Origin: Kutzneria kofuensis
GTDB lineage: Bacteria > Actinomycetota > Actinomycetes > Mycobacteriales > Pseudonocardiaceae
Direction of reading: 5' to 3'
Assembly (NCBI RefSeq): GCF_014203355.1
Contig: NZ_JACHIR010000001.1
Location: 1,366,038 to 1,430,037, forward strand
DNA: 64,000 nucleotides
Positions within the stretch are counted from its first letter, which is position 1, and each line of letters begins with the position of its first letter. The translations under genes were made by a program, and so were the position numbers. The notes under the pieces were generated by a model that was not told the DNA's origin, searched no databases, and saw only the letters and a program-made list of their open reading frames with translations. Of this stretch, positions 7,521 through 15,456 are shown one piece after another.

Positions 7521-8589
7521 GAACCTCAGGCTTGAGCGCATGTTCGTCAGAAGCCACGCCCTCGCCGACGAGGTGCTCACCACGCACGACGTCTTCTCGT
7601 CCGACGAGATCCGCTACAGCGCAAGCGAAGTCCCGCACCGCGACAATCCCGTGCTGCACAGCATGTCCGCCATGGACCCGCCTCGGCACCACGAGCTGCG
7701 GCGCATGGTGAGCCGCGCCTTCACGCCGCGGACCGTGGACGCCCTGACCCCGGCGATCGAAGCCTGCGCTGATCGTTTGATCGATCGACTGACTCCGGCT
7801 TCGGACTTCGTCACCGGGTTCGCCTACCCGCTGCCGATCTCCACGCTGGCGGCGCTCCTCGGCGTGTCCGACGCCCGCCAGGCGGATTTCGTGCGCTGGA
7901 CCGAAACGATCACCTCGTTCTTCGGGCAACCCGAGGCCCGACCGGCGTTCCTGACCGCCGTCGCGGAGCTTCGCGAGTACCTGCACACCGTCCCGGCCTC
8001 CGAGGGCATCGTCGCGGGGCTGCGGGAAAGCGGTCTCACCGCCGACGAGATCGTCAGCCTCGCCGGGTTGCTGCTGATCAACGGCCATGAGACGACCAAG
8101 ACGCTGCTCGTCAATATGGTGCTGTGCCTGGCCGAAAACCCGGCGGCGCTGGCCGCGGTGCGCGCCGACCCCGATCTCGTATCGTCCACGATCGAGGAGG
8201 TGCTGCGCGTCCGGCCGTCCGTCGGCGGGACCGACCGCTTCACCACCCGCGCCGACGCCCTGGGCGGCGAGTCCTTCGCCGCCGGCCAGCGGGTCATCGT
8301 CTCCATCGCCGCCGCCAACCGTGATCCCGCCGTCTTCGTCGATCCGAACACCTTTGACGTGCGGCGATCCCCCAACCCGCACCTGTCGTTCGGCCACGGC
8401 ATCCACTTCTGCCTCGGCGCGCATCTCGCCCGCCGGCAGGCCGTTGTCGCACTTCGGGCCCTGCTCGCCCGGCTTCCCGGCGCCTGGGCGATCGAGGACG
8501 TGGTCACGCGGGACAGTCCCGTCGGGACTGACGTGCTCGCGCTGCGGCTGGTGTGGTCCGCTGCGCGCGACTCGCGGGTGCACACCTAG
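7489..8589 (+). CDS. Cytochrome P450, N-terminally short
   Basis: 366 residues from the ATG at 7489, compared with about 400 for bacterial class I P450s. Recognisable parts are the B-helix/C-helix SMSAMDPPRHHELRRMVSRAFTPR, the I-helix NGHETT (the usual first Ala or Gly is Asn), the K-helix EEVLR, and the haem loop FGHGIHFCLGAHLAR with its Cys ligand. The residues before FVRSHALADEVL, normally about 45 forming the first beta sheet, are missing: the frame upstream is occupied by the AraC gene. Either the enzyme is a truncated relic fused onto the end of the AraC gene or it starts at the ATG at 7540 and is shorter still. The Asn in the I-helix could affect oxygen activation. Activity is doubtful. 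Confidence 0.75.
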   Translation: MAVFSNRPPPENLRLERMFVRSHALADEVLTTHDVFSSDEIRYSASEVPHRDNPVLHSMSAMDPPRHHELRRMVSRAFTPRTVDALTPAIEACADRLIDRLTPASDFVTGFAYPLPISTLAALLGVSDARQADFVRWTETITSFFGQPEARPAFLTAVAELREYLHTVPASEGIVAGLRESGLTADEIVSLAGLLLINGHETTKTLLVNMVLCLAENPAALAAVRADPDLVSSTIEEVLRVRPSVGGTDRFTTRADALGGESFAAGQRVIVSIAAANRDPAVFVDPNTFDVRRSPNPHLSFGHGIHFCLGAHLARRQAVVALRALLARLPGAWAIEDVVTRDSPVGTDVLALRLVWSAARDSRVHT

Positions 8590-8599
8590 GATCGGTCGC

Positions 8600-9220
8600 A
8601 TGGCCAGGTATTTCGACGTGCATCCGGCGAACCCGCAGCGGCGGTCCATCGGCCAGGTGATCGACGTTCTGCGTGCGGACGGGCTCATCGCCTATCCCAC
8701 CGACTCCTGCTTCGCGCTGGGCTGCCAGCTGGGCAACCGTGACGGCCTGGACCGGATCCGCTCGATCCGCCACCTCGACGACCGGCACCACTTCACCCTG
8801 GTCTGCCGCGACTTCGCGCAGCTCGGGCAGCTCGTGATCGTCGACAACGCCGTGTTCCGGGCCATCAAGGCCAGCACCCCCGGCAGCTACACGTTCATCC
8901 TGCCCGCCACCAAGGAGGTGCCGCGGCGGCTCATGCACCCCAAGAAGAAGACCGTCGGCGTGCGCATTCCCGACCACGTCGTCACCCAGACCCTGCTGGC
9001 CGAGCTCGGCGAGCCCCTGGTGTCCAGCACCCTGCTGCTGCCCGACCAGGAGGAGCCCCTGACCCAGGGCTGGGAGATCAAGGAGCTCCTCGACCACGTC
9101 GTGGACGCCGTGATCGACTCCGGCGAATGCGGCACCGAGCCCACCACCGTCATCGACTTCTCCGACGGCACCCCGGAGATCGTCCGCTACGGCGCCGGGG
9201 ATCCGACCCGCTTCGAGTAG
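8600..9220 (+). CDS. YrdC/Sua5-family (YciO-like) protein
   Basis: 206 residues. IDVLRADGLIAYPTDSCFALGC is the YrdC-domain nucleotide/RNA-binding start. It is followed by HFTLVCRDFAQLGQLV, GSYTFILPATKEVPRRLMHPKKKTVGVRIPDH and LVSSTLLLP, a pattern nearer to the YciO branch than to the tRNA threonylcarbamoyl-adenylate synthase TsaC/Sua5 itself. The fold binds ATP and threonine or dsRNA; the role of the YciO branch is not settled. ATG start 10 bases after the P450 stop, so it may be read through from that unit, though it looks like a housekeeping gene. It converges on the LysR gene, and a GC-rich hairpin lies near 9259-9283. Confidence 0.88.
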   Translation: MARYFDVHPANPQRRSIGQVIDVLRADGLIAYPTDSCFALGCQLGNRDGLDRIRSIRHLDDRHHFTLVCRDFAQLGQLVIVDNAVFRAIKASTPGSYTFILPATKEVPRRLMHPKKKTVGVRIPDHVVTQTLLAELGEPLVSSTLLLPDQEEPLTQGWEIKELLDHVVDAVIDSGECGTEPTTVIDFSDGTPEIVRYGAGDPTRFE

Positions 9221-9281
9221 CGCCGATCGCCGAGCCGCCACACCCTGCCGGCCGCTTGGACTGGCCGGGCCCCGGGGCCGG

Positions 9282-10157
9282 TCATCCGGTCCGCCGCGCG
9301 TACACCTCCCGAAGGGCCTCCCGGACCGCCACCACCCCGGGGCGTTGGTGCGCTCCTTCCCGCGCGCAGGTGTAGATGCGGCGGTGGCCGAGTTCGGCGG
9401 CCGGTGGTGGTCCGTGCTGCCAGATGAGGTCGGGGAGGATCGCCACGGCGTGGCCGGTCTCGACGAGCCGAATGTGCGTGACGATGTCGGTCGAATCGAA
9501 GGCGACGTCCGGTTCGAAGCCGGCCGACCGACACAGGGCCCGGGCCCAGCGGCCGCTCTCGGTGTCGGCGGGTTCGAGGATCCAGCGCTGGTCGGCCAGT
9601 TGAGCGAGGGTGCGGCGGGACAAGGCGGGCGGTACGGCCAGGCGCATGGCGTCGGGGCCGAGTTCGACGCGGTCGAGGCCGGGCAGCCGAGGCAGCGGGT
9701 AGCCGGGGTACTCCTCGGCCAGGACCAGGTCGCAGCTGCCGGCGGTGAGCAGCGACAGCGACCGGTCGGGTTCCAGTTGGACGGCGTCGAGGCGTAGATC
9801 CGGTGCGTCCCGTGCGAGCAGATCCAGCAGTGGTGGCATCAGGGAAAGCATCGCGGTCTGGAAAGCGGCGAGGCGGACGACGCCGGTGGGGGCGGTCAGC
9901 GACGCCTCGATCTCGGCCTCGGCCTGCTCGAGTTGGTTGAAGACGGCCTCGGCGTGCCGGACGAGGATCAAGGCCTGCGGAGTCAGCCGCACACCGCGGC
10001 CGACGCGTTCGAGCAGCGGGGCGCCGGCCTCCTTCTCCAGCAGCGAAAGCTGCTGTGAAATGGCGGAGCTGCTGTACCCGAGCGCGGCGGCGACGGCGGC
10101 GAGCGTGCCACGGGTGTGCAACTCCTTGAGCAGGCGCAGCCGGTGCAGGTCGAGCAT
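9282..10157 (-). CDS. LysR-type regulator
   Basis: 291 residues. The N-terminal HTH (LHRLRLLKELHTRGTLAAVAAALGYSSSAISQQLSLLEKE) followed by a LTPQALILVRHAE linker helix and an effector-binding domain (VRLAAFQTAMLSLMPPLLDLL, GHAVAILPDLI) is typical of the LysR family. It is divergent from the diaminopropionate-lyase-like gene, with an 82-bp shared promoter region, the classic layout for a LysR activator of the neighbouring catabolic operon. The effector is therefore probably the amino acid degraded by the two enzymes. Confidence 0.9.
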   Translation of the reverse strand: MLDLHRLRLLKELHTRGTLAAVAAALGYSSSAISQQLSLLEKEAGAPLLERVGRGVRLTPQALILVRHAEAVFNQLEQAEAEIEASLTAPTGVVRLAAFQTAMLSLMPPLLDLLARDAPDLRLDAVQLEPDRSLSLLTAGSCDLVLAEEYPGYPLPRLPGLDRVELGPDAMRLAVPPALSRRTLAQLADQRWILEPADTESGRWARALCRSAGFEPDVAFDSTDIVTHIRLVETGHAVAILPDLIWQHGPPPAAELGHRRIYTCAREGAHQRPGVVAVREALREVYARRTG

Positions 10158-10239
10158 CCGCCAATGCTAAGAGAAGTTGAACGGTATACGCCACGAACGC
10201 GCGCTTTTCCTTCACGGTCGCGGGCCGCAGACTGGGATC

Positions 10240-11265
10240 ATGACCGTCTACCGACGCCCGGAGGCCCGGCACTGGCGTTGCCCTCCGGCGCCGACGCGCC
10301 CCTGGGACTTCCACCGCGGCCTCCCCGGCTACACGCCGACGCCACTGATCGACATGCCCAAACTCGCCGCCGAACTCGGCGTCGCCCGGGTGCTGGTGAA
10401 GGACGAGTCGGCGCGACTCGGGCTGCCGGCGTTCAAGGTGCTCGGCGCGTCGTGGGGCATCCGCCAGGCACTGGTGGACTTCGACCCGGACGGCCCGGAC
10501 ACCCTCGACGGCCTGCGCGCCCACGTCGCCGGCCGCGGGATCCGGCTGGTCACGGCCACCGACGGCAATCACGGCCGCGCCGTCGCCCATTTCGCCCGGC
10601 TGCTCGGGATTTCCGCCAAGGTGTTCGTGCCGGCCGCGGTCGGACAGCCCGCGGTCGACGCGATCGCAGCAGAAGGCGCGGAAGTCGTGCGCGTCGACGG
10701 TTCCTACGACGAAGCGTGCCGCGCGGCCGCCGCGGCCGACGGAATCCTGGTTCAGGACACGGCTTGGGACGGTTACGAGGACATCCCCGCCGCCATCGTC
10801 GACGGTTATTCGACGCTGTTCCGGGAGATCACGGTGATCCCGTCGCTCGTCGTGGTGCCGATGGGCGTCGGGTCCTTCGCCCAGGCGGCGGTTCGGCACT
10901 ACCGCAGCACTCCGGGCGTTGTCTCGCTACTCGGTGTCGAGCCGGCGAAAGCTTCCTGCGTTCTGTCCAGTTTGGACGCCGGAAGGCTCGTCAGCATCGA
11001 CACCGCGAGCACCGTGATGGCCGGGTTGAACTGTGGGACTCCGTCCAGCACGGCCTTCCCCGACCTGCTGGCCGGTCTCGATTCCGCCGTCGCCGTACGG
11101 GACGAGGACACCGAGCAGGCGGTCACCGATCTTCAGGCTCTCGGCGTGAACTCCGGCCCCTGCGGCGCCGCGACCCTGGCCGGTGTCCGCGCCGCCCGGC
11201 CCGTCCTGGACATCCCGTCCGACGGCTCCATTGTCCTCATCAGCACGGAAGGACGTCACGCGTGA
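10240..11265 (+). CDS. PLP-dependent lyase, diaminopropionate ammonia-lyase-like
   Basis: 341 residues of fold-type II PLP enzyme. The Schiff-base lysine is in PAFKVLGAS (about residue 64), with the LVKDESARLGLPAFK strand before it. ATDGNHGRAVAHFAR is the phosphate-side loop, and MGVGSFAQAAVRHY and GVNSGPCGAAT complete the site. Wording and order match the diaminopropionate ammonia-lyase (DpaL/YgeX) branch rather than threonine dehydratase. That family converts 2,3-diaminopropionate to pyruvate and ammonia. Start ATG at 10240; the frame is open to 10177 but reads poorly. The stop overlaps the GTG of the M20 gene (GTGA). In E. coli ygeX sits next to the M20-type ygeY, which supports the pairing. 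Confidence 0.8.
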   Translation: MTVYRRPEARHWRCPPAPTRPWDFHRGLPGYTPTPLIDMPKLAAELGVARVLVKDESARLGLPAFKVLGASWGIRQALVDFDPDGPDTLDGLRAHVAGRGIRLVTATDGNHGRAVAHFARLLGISAKVFVPAAVGQPAVDAIAAEGAEVVRVDGSYDEACRAAAAADGILVQDTAWDGYEDIPAAIVDGYSTLFREITVIPSLVVVPMGVGSFAQAAVRHYRSTPGVVSLLGVEPAKASCVLSSLDAGRLVSIDTASTVMAGLNCGTPSSTAFPDLLAGLDSAVAVRDEDTEQAVTDLQALGVNSGPCGAATLAGVRAARPVLDIPSDGSIVLISTEGRHA

Positions 11266-12362
11266 CCGTCGACGAGTTGCTGAAGCAGTTGGTGGACATC
11301 GACTCCGTCAACCCATCCCTGGTGCCGGGCGCGGCCGGCGAACGCGAGATCGCCGACTTCGTCGCCTCGTGGGCTTCGCAGGCGGGGCTGGCCGTCGAGG
11401 TGTTGGAGGGAACTCCCGGCCGCCCCAGCGTGATCGTCCGGACCACGCGCGGCGGCCCCGGCCGGCGGCTCATGCTCTGCGGGCACCTGGACACCGTCGG
11501 CTTCGGCGACTCCACCGAGTCCTCCGTGGACGGGGACCGCCTCTACGGGCGGGGCGCGTACGACATGAAGGCCGGCCTCGCCGCCGCCCTGATCGCCTGC
11601 CGGGACGCCAACGTGGACTCGCTGGCCGGCGAGGTGGTCGTCGCCTGCGTCGCCGACGAGGAGTACGCCAGCCTCGGCGTGCAGGAGGTGCTGTCCGTGC
11701 TCAGCGCCGACGCCGCCATCGTGTGCGAACCCACCGAGTCCACCATTGCCGTGGCGCACAAGGGTTTCGTCTGGACGGAGATCGAGGTCGTCGGCAAGGC
11801 CGCGCACGGTTCCCGACCCCACCTCGGCGTTGACGCCATCATGCGCACCGGCCCCGTCCTCGTCGCCCTCGACCGGCTCAACCAGGCCCTCCGCGGCCGC
11901 CAGCATCCGCGGCTCGGCCCCGGCACCCTGCACGCCTCGCTGATCACCGGCGGGCGGGAGGAATCCACCGTGCCCGACCGCTGCGTGCTCACCGTCGAAC
12001 GGCGGACGTTGCCCGGCGAGTCCGTCGCCGACATCGAACGGGACGTCGCCGAACTGCTGGCCTCCTGCCGGGCCGAGGATCCGTCCCTGGCCGCCCAGTC
12101 GCGGACCACCATGTCACGGGAGCCCTTCGAGACCGCCGACGACAGCCCCATTGTCTCGGTGCTCGCGGAGGTCAGCGGCGCCGAGATCACCGGCGTCAGT
12201 TACTGGGCCGACTCCGCGTTCATCTCCGCCGCCGGCATCCCGACCGTCCTGTTCGGACCCTCCGGTGACGGCGCCCACGCCGCCGTCGAATGGGTCAGCA
12301 TCTCCGACACGATCCGGTGCGCAGACACGCTTACCGCTGCGGCGCTGCGCTTCTGTCGATGA
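11262..12362 (+). CDS. M20-family metallohydrolase (ArgE/DapE/YgeY-like)
   Basis: 366 residues. The M20 zinc motifs are visible: LMLCGHLDTVGFGD (His and Asp ligand/base), GRGAYDMKAGLAAAL (bridging Asp), VADEEYASLG (catalytic Glu pair) and VCEPTE, with the dimerisation domain beginning at GFVWTEIEVVGKAAHGSRP. The family hydrolyses N-acyl or peptide bonds of amino acids. Coupled by GTGA overlap to the lyase gene, it probably releases the lyase substrate from an acylated or dipeptide form. Its 3' end runs 32 bp into the 3' end of the SnoaL-like gene on the other strand. Confidence 0.85.
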   Translation: MTVDELLKQLVDIDSVNPSLVPGAAGEREIADFVASWASQAGLAVEVLEGTPGRPSVIVRTTRGGPGRRLMLCGHLDTVGFGDSTESSVDGDRLYGRGAYDMKAGLAAALIACRDANVDSLAGEVVVACVADEEYASLGVQEVLSVLSADAAIVCEPTESTIAVAHKGFVWTEIEVVGKAAHGSRPHLGVDAIMRTGPVLVALDRLNQALRGRQHPRLGPGTLHASLITGGREESTVPDRCVLTVERRTLPGESVADIERDVAELLASCRAEDPSLAAQSRTTMSREPFETADDSPIVSVLAEVSGAEITGVSYWADSAFISAAGIPTVLFGPSGDGAHAAVEWVSISDTIRCADTLTAAALRFCR

Positions 12363-12909
12363 GCCGAGCGGCCTCGTCCGCACGCCGGGCGACGGCGGCG
12401 GCCTCGCGGGAGGCGCGGCCGCTCACCCGCCAGCCGACCATGCGCAGGCCGACCGCCGGGTTGGGCGGGAAGACGCCGAGTTGGCCGAGCATGGTGATGT
12501 CGTCGCGGACGGCCTCGTGCCGGATCACCTTGCCGTCCCGGATGTCGAGGACGTGGATCTGCTCGAAGTCGATCTCCTGCCCGGTCGGCGGCACGATCTG
12601 GTCGAGCTTGCCCTGGTCGTAGCGGACGAACGCCCCGGCGTGCCGGCCCTGCATGCGTAGCCGCACCCACACCTGGTTGTCACCGGAAGCGGTGCCCAGC
12701 ACGGGAAAACGCAGCCCACTGAAGGCCGAACGCATCCAGGCGCTGGAGGCCAGCACGCCGGCGGGGCCGGGGATGGAGCAGGCGGGCGGGGCGACGGCGG
12801 CCTCGCGGTTGTGGAAGTCGTCGCCGATCACCTCGGCGGCCAGCGCGGCATCGCCGGTCTCGAGGATCCGGAAGACGTTCAGTGCCAGGTCGGTAGCGGT
12901 TCTGCCCAT
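12331..12909 (-). CDS. SnoaL-like (ester cyclase family) protein
   Basis: 192 residues. TDLALNVFRILETGDAALAAEVIGDDFHNRE, FSGLRFPVLG and QEIDFEQIHVLDIRDGKVIRHEAVRDD follow the cone-shaped SnoaL/NTF2-like pattern, found in polyketide cyclases and many stand-alone small-molecule-binding proteins. The C-terminal ~45 residues are Arg/Ala-rich and look disordered. ATG at 12909 with AAAGGGG eight bases upstream decides the start. It is divergent from a TetR gene, with a perfect palindrome between the starts, so TetR control is likely. Confidence 0.8.
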   Translation of the reverse strand: MGRTATDLALNVFRILETGDAALAAEVIGDDFHNREAAVAPPACSIPGPAGVLASSAWMRSAFSGLRFPVLGTASGDNQVWVRLRMQGRHAGAFVRYDQGKLDQIVPPTGQEIDFEQIHVLDIRDGKVIRHEAVRDDITMLGQLGVFPPNPAVGLRMVGWRVSGRASREAAAVARRADEAARLIDRSAAPQR

Positions 12910-12932
12910 GGTGTGCACCCCTTTCGAAATTG

Positions 12933-12948
12933 AGGTTACACTTAACCT
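12933..12948. promoter_or_regulatory. Palindromic TetR operator between SnoaL-like and TetR genes
   Basis: AGGTTA and TAACCT form a perfect 6-bp inverted repeat around CACT in the 76-bp divergent intergenic region. Size and placement match a TetR-dimer operator that would repress both genes. The AT-rich sequence right beside it (TAACCTAACGAATA) could hold the -10 region of the TetR gene. Confidence 0.6.
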
Positions 12949-12985
12949 AACGAATAGGCCAAAAGTGAACCCATTGGGGGACGAG

Positions 12986-13627
12986 GTGCCGGACAAGCGC
13001 AGCTACGTGTCGCCGCTCCGCGAGCAGTCCGCCGCACGGACGCGTGCGCTGATCCTGGCTCGGGCAACGGAGCTGTTCGCCGACCGTGGCTACGGACGCG
13101 TGACGGTCGCGGACATCGCCACAGCGGCCGGCGTCTCGTCGAAGACGGTCTTCGCCAGCGTCGGCAGCAAGTCCGACATCCTCGATCGCATCGTCGACGA
13201 GGGCGTGACGGCCTCCGGCTACGAGCAGTCGATGCGGGAAGTACTGGCATTGGACGCACCGAAGGCGGTCTTGCAAGCGCTGGCCCACGGCACGAGGGTG
13301 GGCAACGAGGGGCAGTTCACGATCCACGAGGCGATCCGCAAGGCGCTGCCGGCCCACGACAACGCCGAGGCGCTGTGGCAGCGGGCGATGGCCGCCTACC
13401 GCGAGGCGCTGCGCACCGCGGCCGAGCACCTGCACACCCTGACGCCCGCGCCGCACGGCCCGGTGGACGAGACGGCCGGGCTGCTCTGGCTCTGGTTCGG
13501 CCCGACCAGTTGGCGCACGCTGGTCGTGGAGAACGGCTGGAGCTGGGACCGGGCCGAGCAAACCCTCTGCCGTATCGCGACCGCCGTGCTCTGGTCGGTC
13601 ATCGACCGGACCGCGGACAGTGGCTAG
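12986..13627 (+). CDS. TetR-family regulator, paralogue of the one at 6259
   Basis: 213 residues. N-terminal HTH TRALILARATELFADRGYGRVTVADIATAAGVSSKTVFASVGSKSDIL, then a ligand domain ending in WFGPTSWRTLVVENGWSWDRAE. The GTG at 12986 is preceded by GGGGGA at a 5-base spacing; a GTG at 12965 in the same frame lacks a ribosome site. Probably binds the palindrome at 12933-12948 and represses itself and the SnoaL-like gene. Similar to the TetR at 6259-6864 over its whole length, which points to an old duplication. Its 3' end overlaps the end of the histidine kinase gene by four bases. Confidence 0.87.
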   Translation: MPDKRSYVSPLREQSAARTRALILARATELFADRGYGRVTVADIATAAGVSSKTVFASVGSKSDILDRIVDEGVTASGYEQSMREVLALDAPKAVLQALAHGTRVGNEGQFTIHEAIRKALPAHDNAEALWQRAMAAYREALRTAAEHLHTLTPAPHGPVDETAGLLWLWFGPTSWRTLVVENGWSWDRAEQTLCRIATAVLWSVIDRTADSG

Positions 13628-14751
13628 TAGTCCAGCCGGAGATCGCGACGTTCCTGGGTCCGGGGGCGATGCCGGCCGGGCACGGGGAGTCGAACCGTGA
13701 CGAGGAGACCACCGGCGGGGCGAGGCGTGAGGTCGAGGGTTCCGTCGTGTGCACGGACGATGCTGTGCACGATGGCCAGCCCGAGCCCGACGCCGGCGTG
13801 CTCGTCGGTGCGGATGCGTTCCGTTCCGCGTTGGAAGGGTTCGGTGAGGGTAGGCACCAGTTCCGGCGGGAGCGGGTGGCCCGTGTTCTCGACCCGCAGC
13901 ACGCTCGCGCCGGGCTGAGATTCGGTGTGGACCGTCACGGTTCCGCCGCTGGGGAGGTTGTGGACGATGGCGTTCTGGACGAGGTTCGTCACCATCCGCA
14001 GTAGGAGCGCCGCGGAGCCGACAGTCCGGGTTGTCTCGCCGGTGACGTCGAGGGTGATTTCGCGCTGTTCGGCCAGGGGAAGCAGCGTTTCGGCGGCTTC
14101 CTCGGCGACGAGGGAGAGGTCGACGGGCTCGCGGGTGAAGTTCCCGCGGTCGGCGCGGCTGAGCAGCAGGAGGGCTTCGGTGAGCTCGATCGCCCGCGTG
14201 TTGACGGTGCGGAGACGGTCGATGAGTTCGTCTCGATCCCCGGTCGGGTCGGCGCGGGCGACGTCCAGAAGAGTCTGCGAGATCGCCAGCGGGGTGCGCA
14301 GCTCGTGGGAGGCGTTCGCGGCGAACCGTTGCTGTTCGGCGACATGGGATTCGAGTTGCTCGAGCATGGTGTCGAACACGTCGGCGAGCTCGCGGAACTC
14401 GTCCTTGCGGCCCGGTAGCCGGATCCGGTGGGACAGCGATCCGTTCGCGGCCGCCCGTGCCGCGTCGGCGATCCGGGTGAGTGGTGCGAGCATCCGGCCG
14501 GCGAGGAGCCACCCGCCCAGCGCGCCGACCACGAGCAGGAAGGCCATGGCCACAGCCGCCGCTCGGCCGAAGATGCGCGACAGCAGGAAACGGTTGGGTG
14601 AGATCCCGAGCAGGCCCTGCTCCTTGTCGGGCACGAAGCGCAGGAGGAACACCCACACCACGGCCAGCAGGACGGCGCCGGCCAGCATCACCAGCACGGC
14701 GTAGCTGACGGTGAGCTTCAGACGGGCGCTCAGCCCCGGGCGTCTAGTCAT
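13624..14751 (-). CDS. Two-component sensor histidine kinase
   Basis: 375 residues. The first membrane segment is at about 14-35 (LTVSYAVLVMLAGAVLLAVVW) and the second at about 62-84, enclosing only a short external loop. A HAMP domain (LAPLTRIADAARAAANGSLSHRI) follows, then the HisKA box with the phosphorylatable His in ANASHELRTPLA, and the ATPase N-box (NLVQNAIVHN) and G-box (GVGLGLAIVHSIV). The short loop implies that the signal is sensed in or near the membrane. Start ATG at 14751, overlapping the response-regulator stop by 8 bases: one operon. Neighbouring VanZ and serine hydrolase genes suggest an envelope-related signal. Confidence 0.92.
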   Translation of the reverse strand: MTRRPGLSARLKLTVSYAVLVMLAGAVLLAVVWVFLLRFVPDKEQGLLGISPNRFLLSRIFGRAAAVAMAFLLVVGALGGWLLAGRMLAPLTRIADAARAAANGSLSHRIRLPGRKDEFRELADVFDTMLEQLESHVAEQQRFAANASHELRTPLAISQTLLDVARADPTGDRDELIDRLRTVNTRAIELTEALLLLSRADRGNFTREPVDLSLVAEEAAETLLPLAEQREITLDVTGETTRTVGSAALLLRMVTNLVQNAIVHNLPSGGTVTVHTESQPGASVLRVENTGHPLPPELVPTLTEPFQRGTERIRTDEHAGVGLGLAIVHSIVRAHDGTLDLTPRPAGGLLVTVRLPVPGRHRPRTQERRDLRLDY

Positions 14752-15415
14752 GGGCACTCGTGTCGATTCGGTAGCCGACACCGGGCACCGTGGCGATGAT
14801 CCACGGCTCGCCGAGGCGTTTGCGCAGCGCCGAGACGGTGATGCGGACGGCGTTGGTGAAGGGGTCGGCGTTGGCGTCCCAGGCCCGCTCCAGCAGCTCC
14901 TCGGCGCTGACGACACCGCCTTCGGCGGCGACGAGGACGTCCAGCACGGCGAACTGCTTGCGGGTGAGCGCGACGTGGCGGCCGTCGCGGAAGACCTCCC
15001 GGCGGAAGGGGTTCACCACCAAGCCGGCGATCTCCCGCACCGGTGGACGGGCGTGTGCGCGCCGCCGGTCGAGCGCCCGCAGCCGCATGACCAGCTCCCG
15101 CAGCTCGAACGGCTTGGTCAGGTAGTCGTCGGCGCCGAGCTCGAATCCCGAGGCCTTGTCGTCGAGCCGGTCGGCGGCGGTGAGCATGAGGATCGGGGTG
15201 CCGCTGCCGGCGGCCACGATCCGCCGGGCCACGTCGTCGCCGGAGGGACCGGGGATGTCCCGGTCGAGCACCGCGATGTCGTAGGAGTTGACGTCGAGCA
15301 GCGCCAGGGCGGTGTCGCCGTCGCCGGCGATGTCGGCGGCGATCGCCTCCAGCCGGAGACCGTCACGGACGGCTTCGGCCAGGTAGGGCTCGTCCTCCAC
15401 GATCAGCACACGCAC
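14744..15415 (-). CDS. OmpR-family response regulator
   Basis: 223 residues. The receiver domain has the acidic pocket (IVEDE), the phospho-acceptor Asp in VLDRDIPGPSGD and the conserved Lys in LTKPFELREL. The winged-helix DNA-binding domain ends in AVRITVSALRKRLGEPWIIATVPGVGYRI. Partner of the kinase downstream, whose start overlaps this gene. The GTG at 15415 is chosen because it begins the first beta strand (VRVLIVEDE); only 41 bp separate it from the VanZ gene. Two ATATGCGG direct repeats lie in that gap (about 15440-15455) and could be a binding site for the regulator itself. Confidence 0.9.
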   Translation of the reverse strand: MRVLIVEDEPYLAEAVRDGLRLEAIAADIAGDGDTALALLDVNSYDIAVLDRDIPGPSGDDVARRIVAAGSGTPILMLTAADRLDDKASGFELGADDYLTKPFELRELVMRLRALDRRRAHARPPVREIAGLVVNPFRREVFRDGRHVALTRKQFAVLDVLVAAEGGVVSAEELLERAWDANADPFTNAVRITVSALRKRLGEPWIIATVPGVGYRIDTSAHD

Positions 15416-15456
15416 CCCCGACAGCCTAGGCAACTCCGCATATCGCCCGCATATGC

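Noticed and set aside
9259-9283. GC-rich hairpin at the convergent YrdC/LysR ends as a separate terminator feature
   Set aside because: The stem is interrupted and overlaps the LysR stop; mentioned with the YrdC gene but too weak to list.
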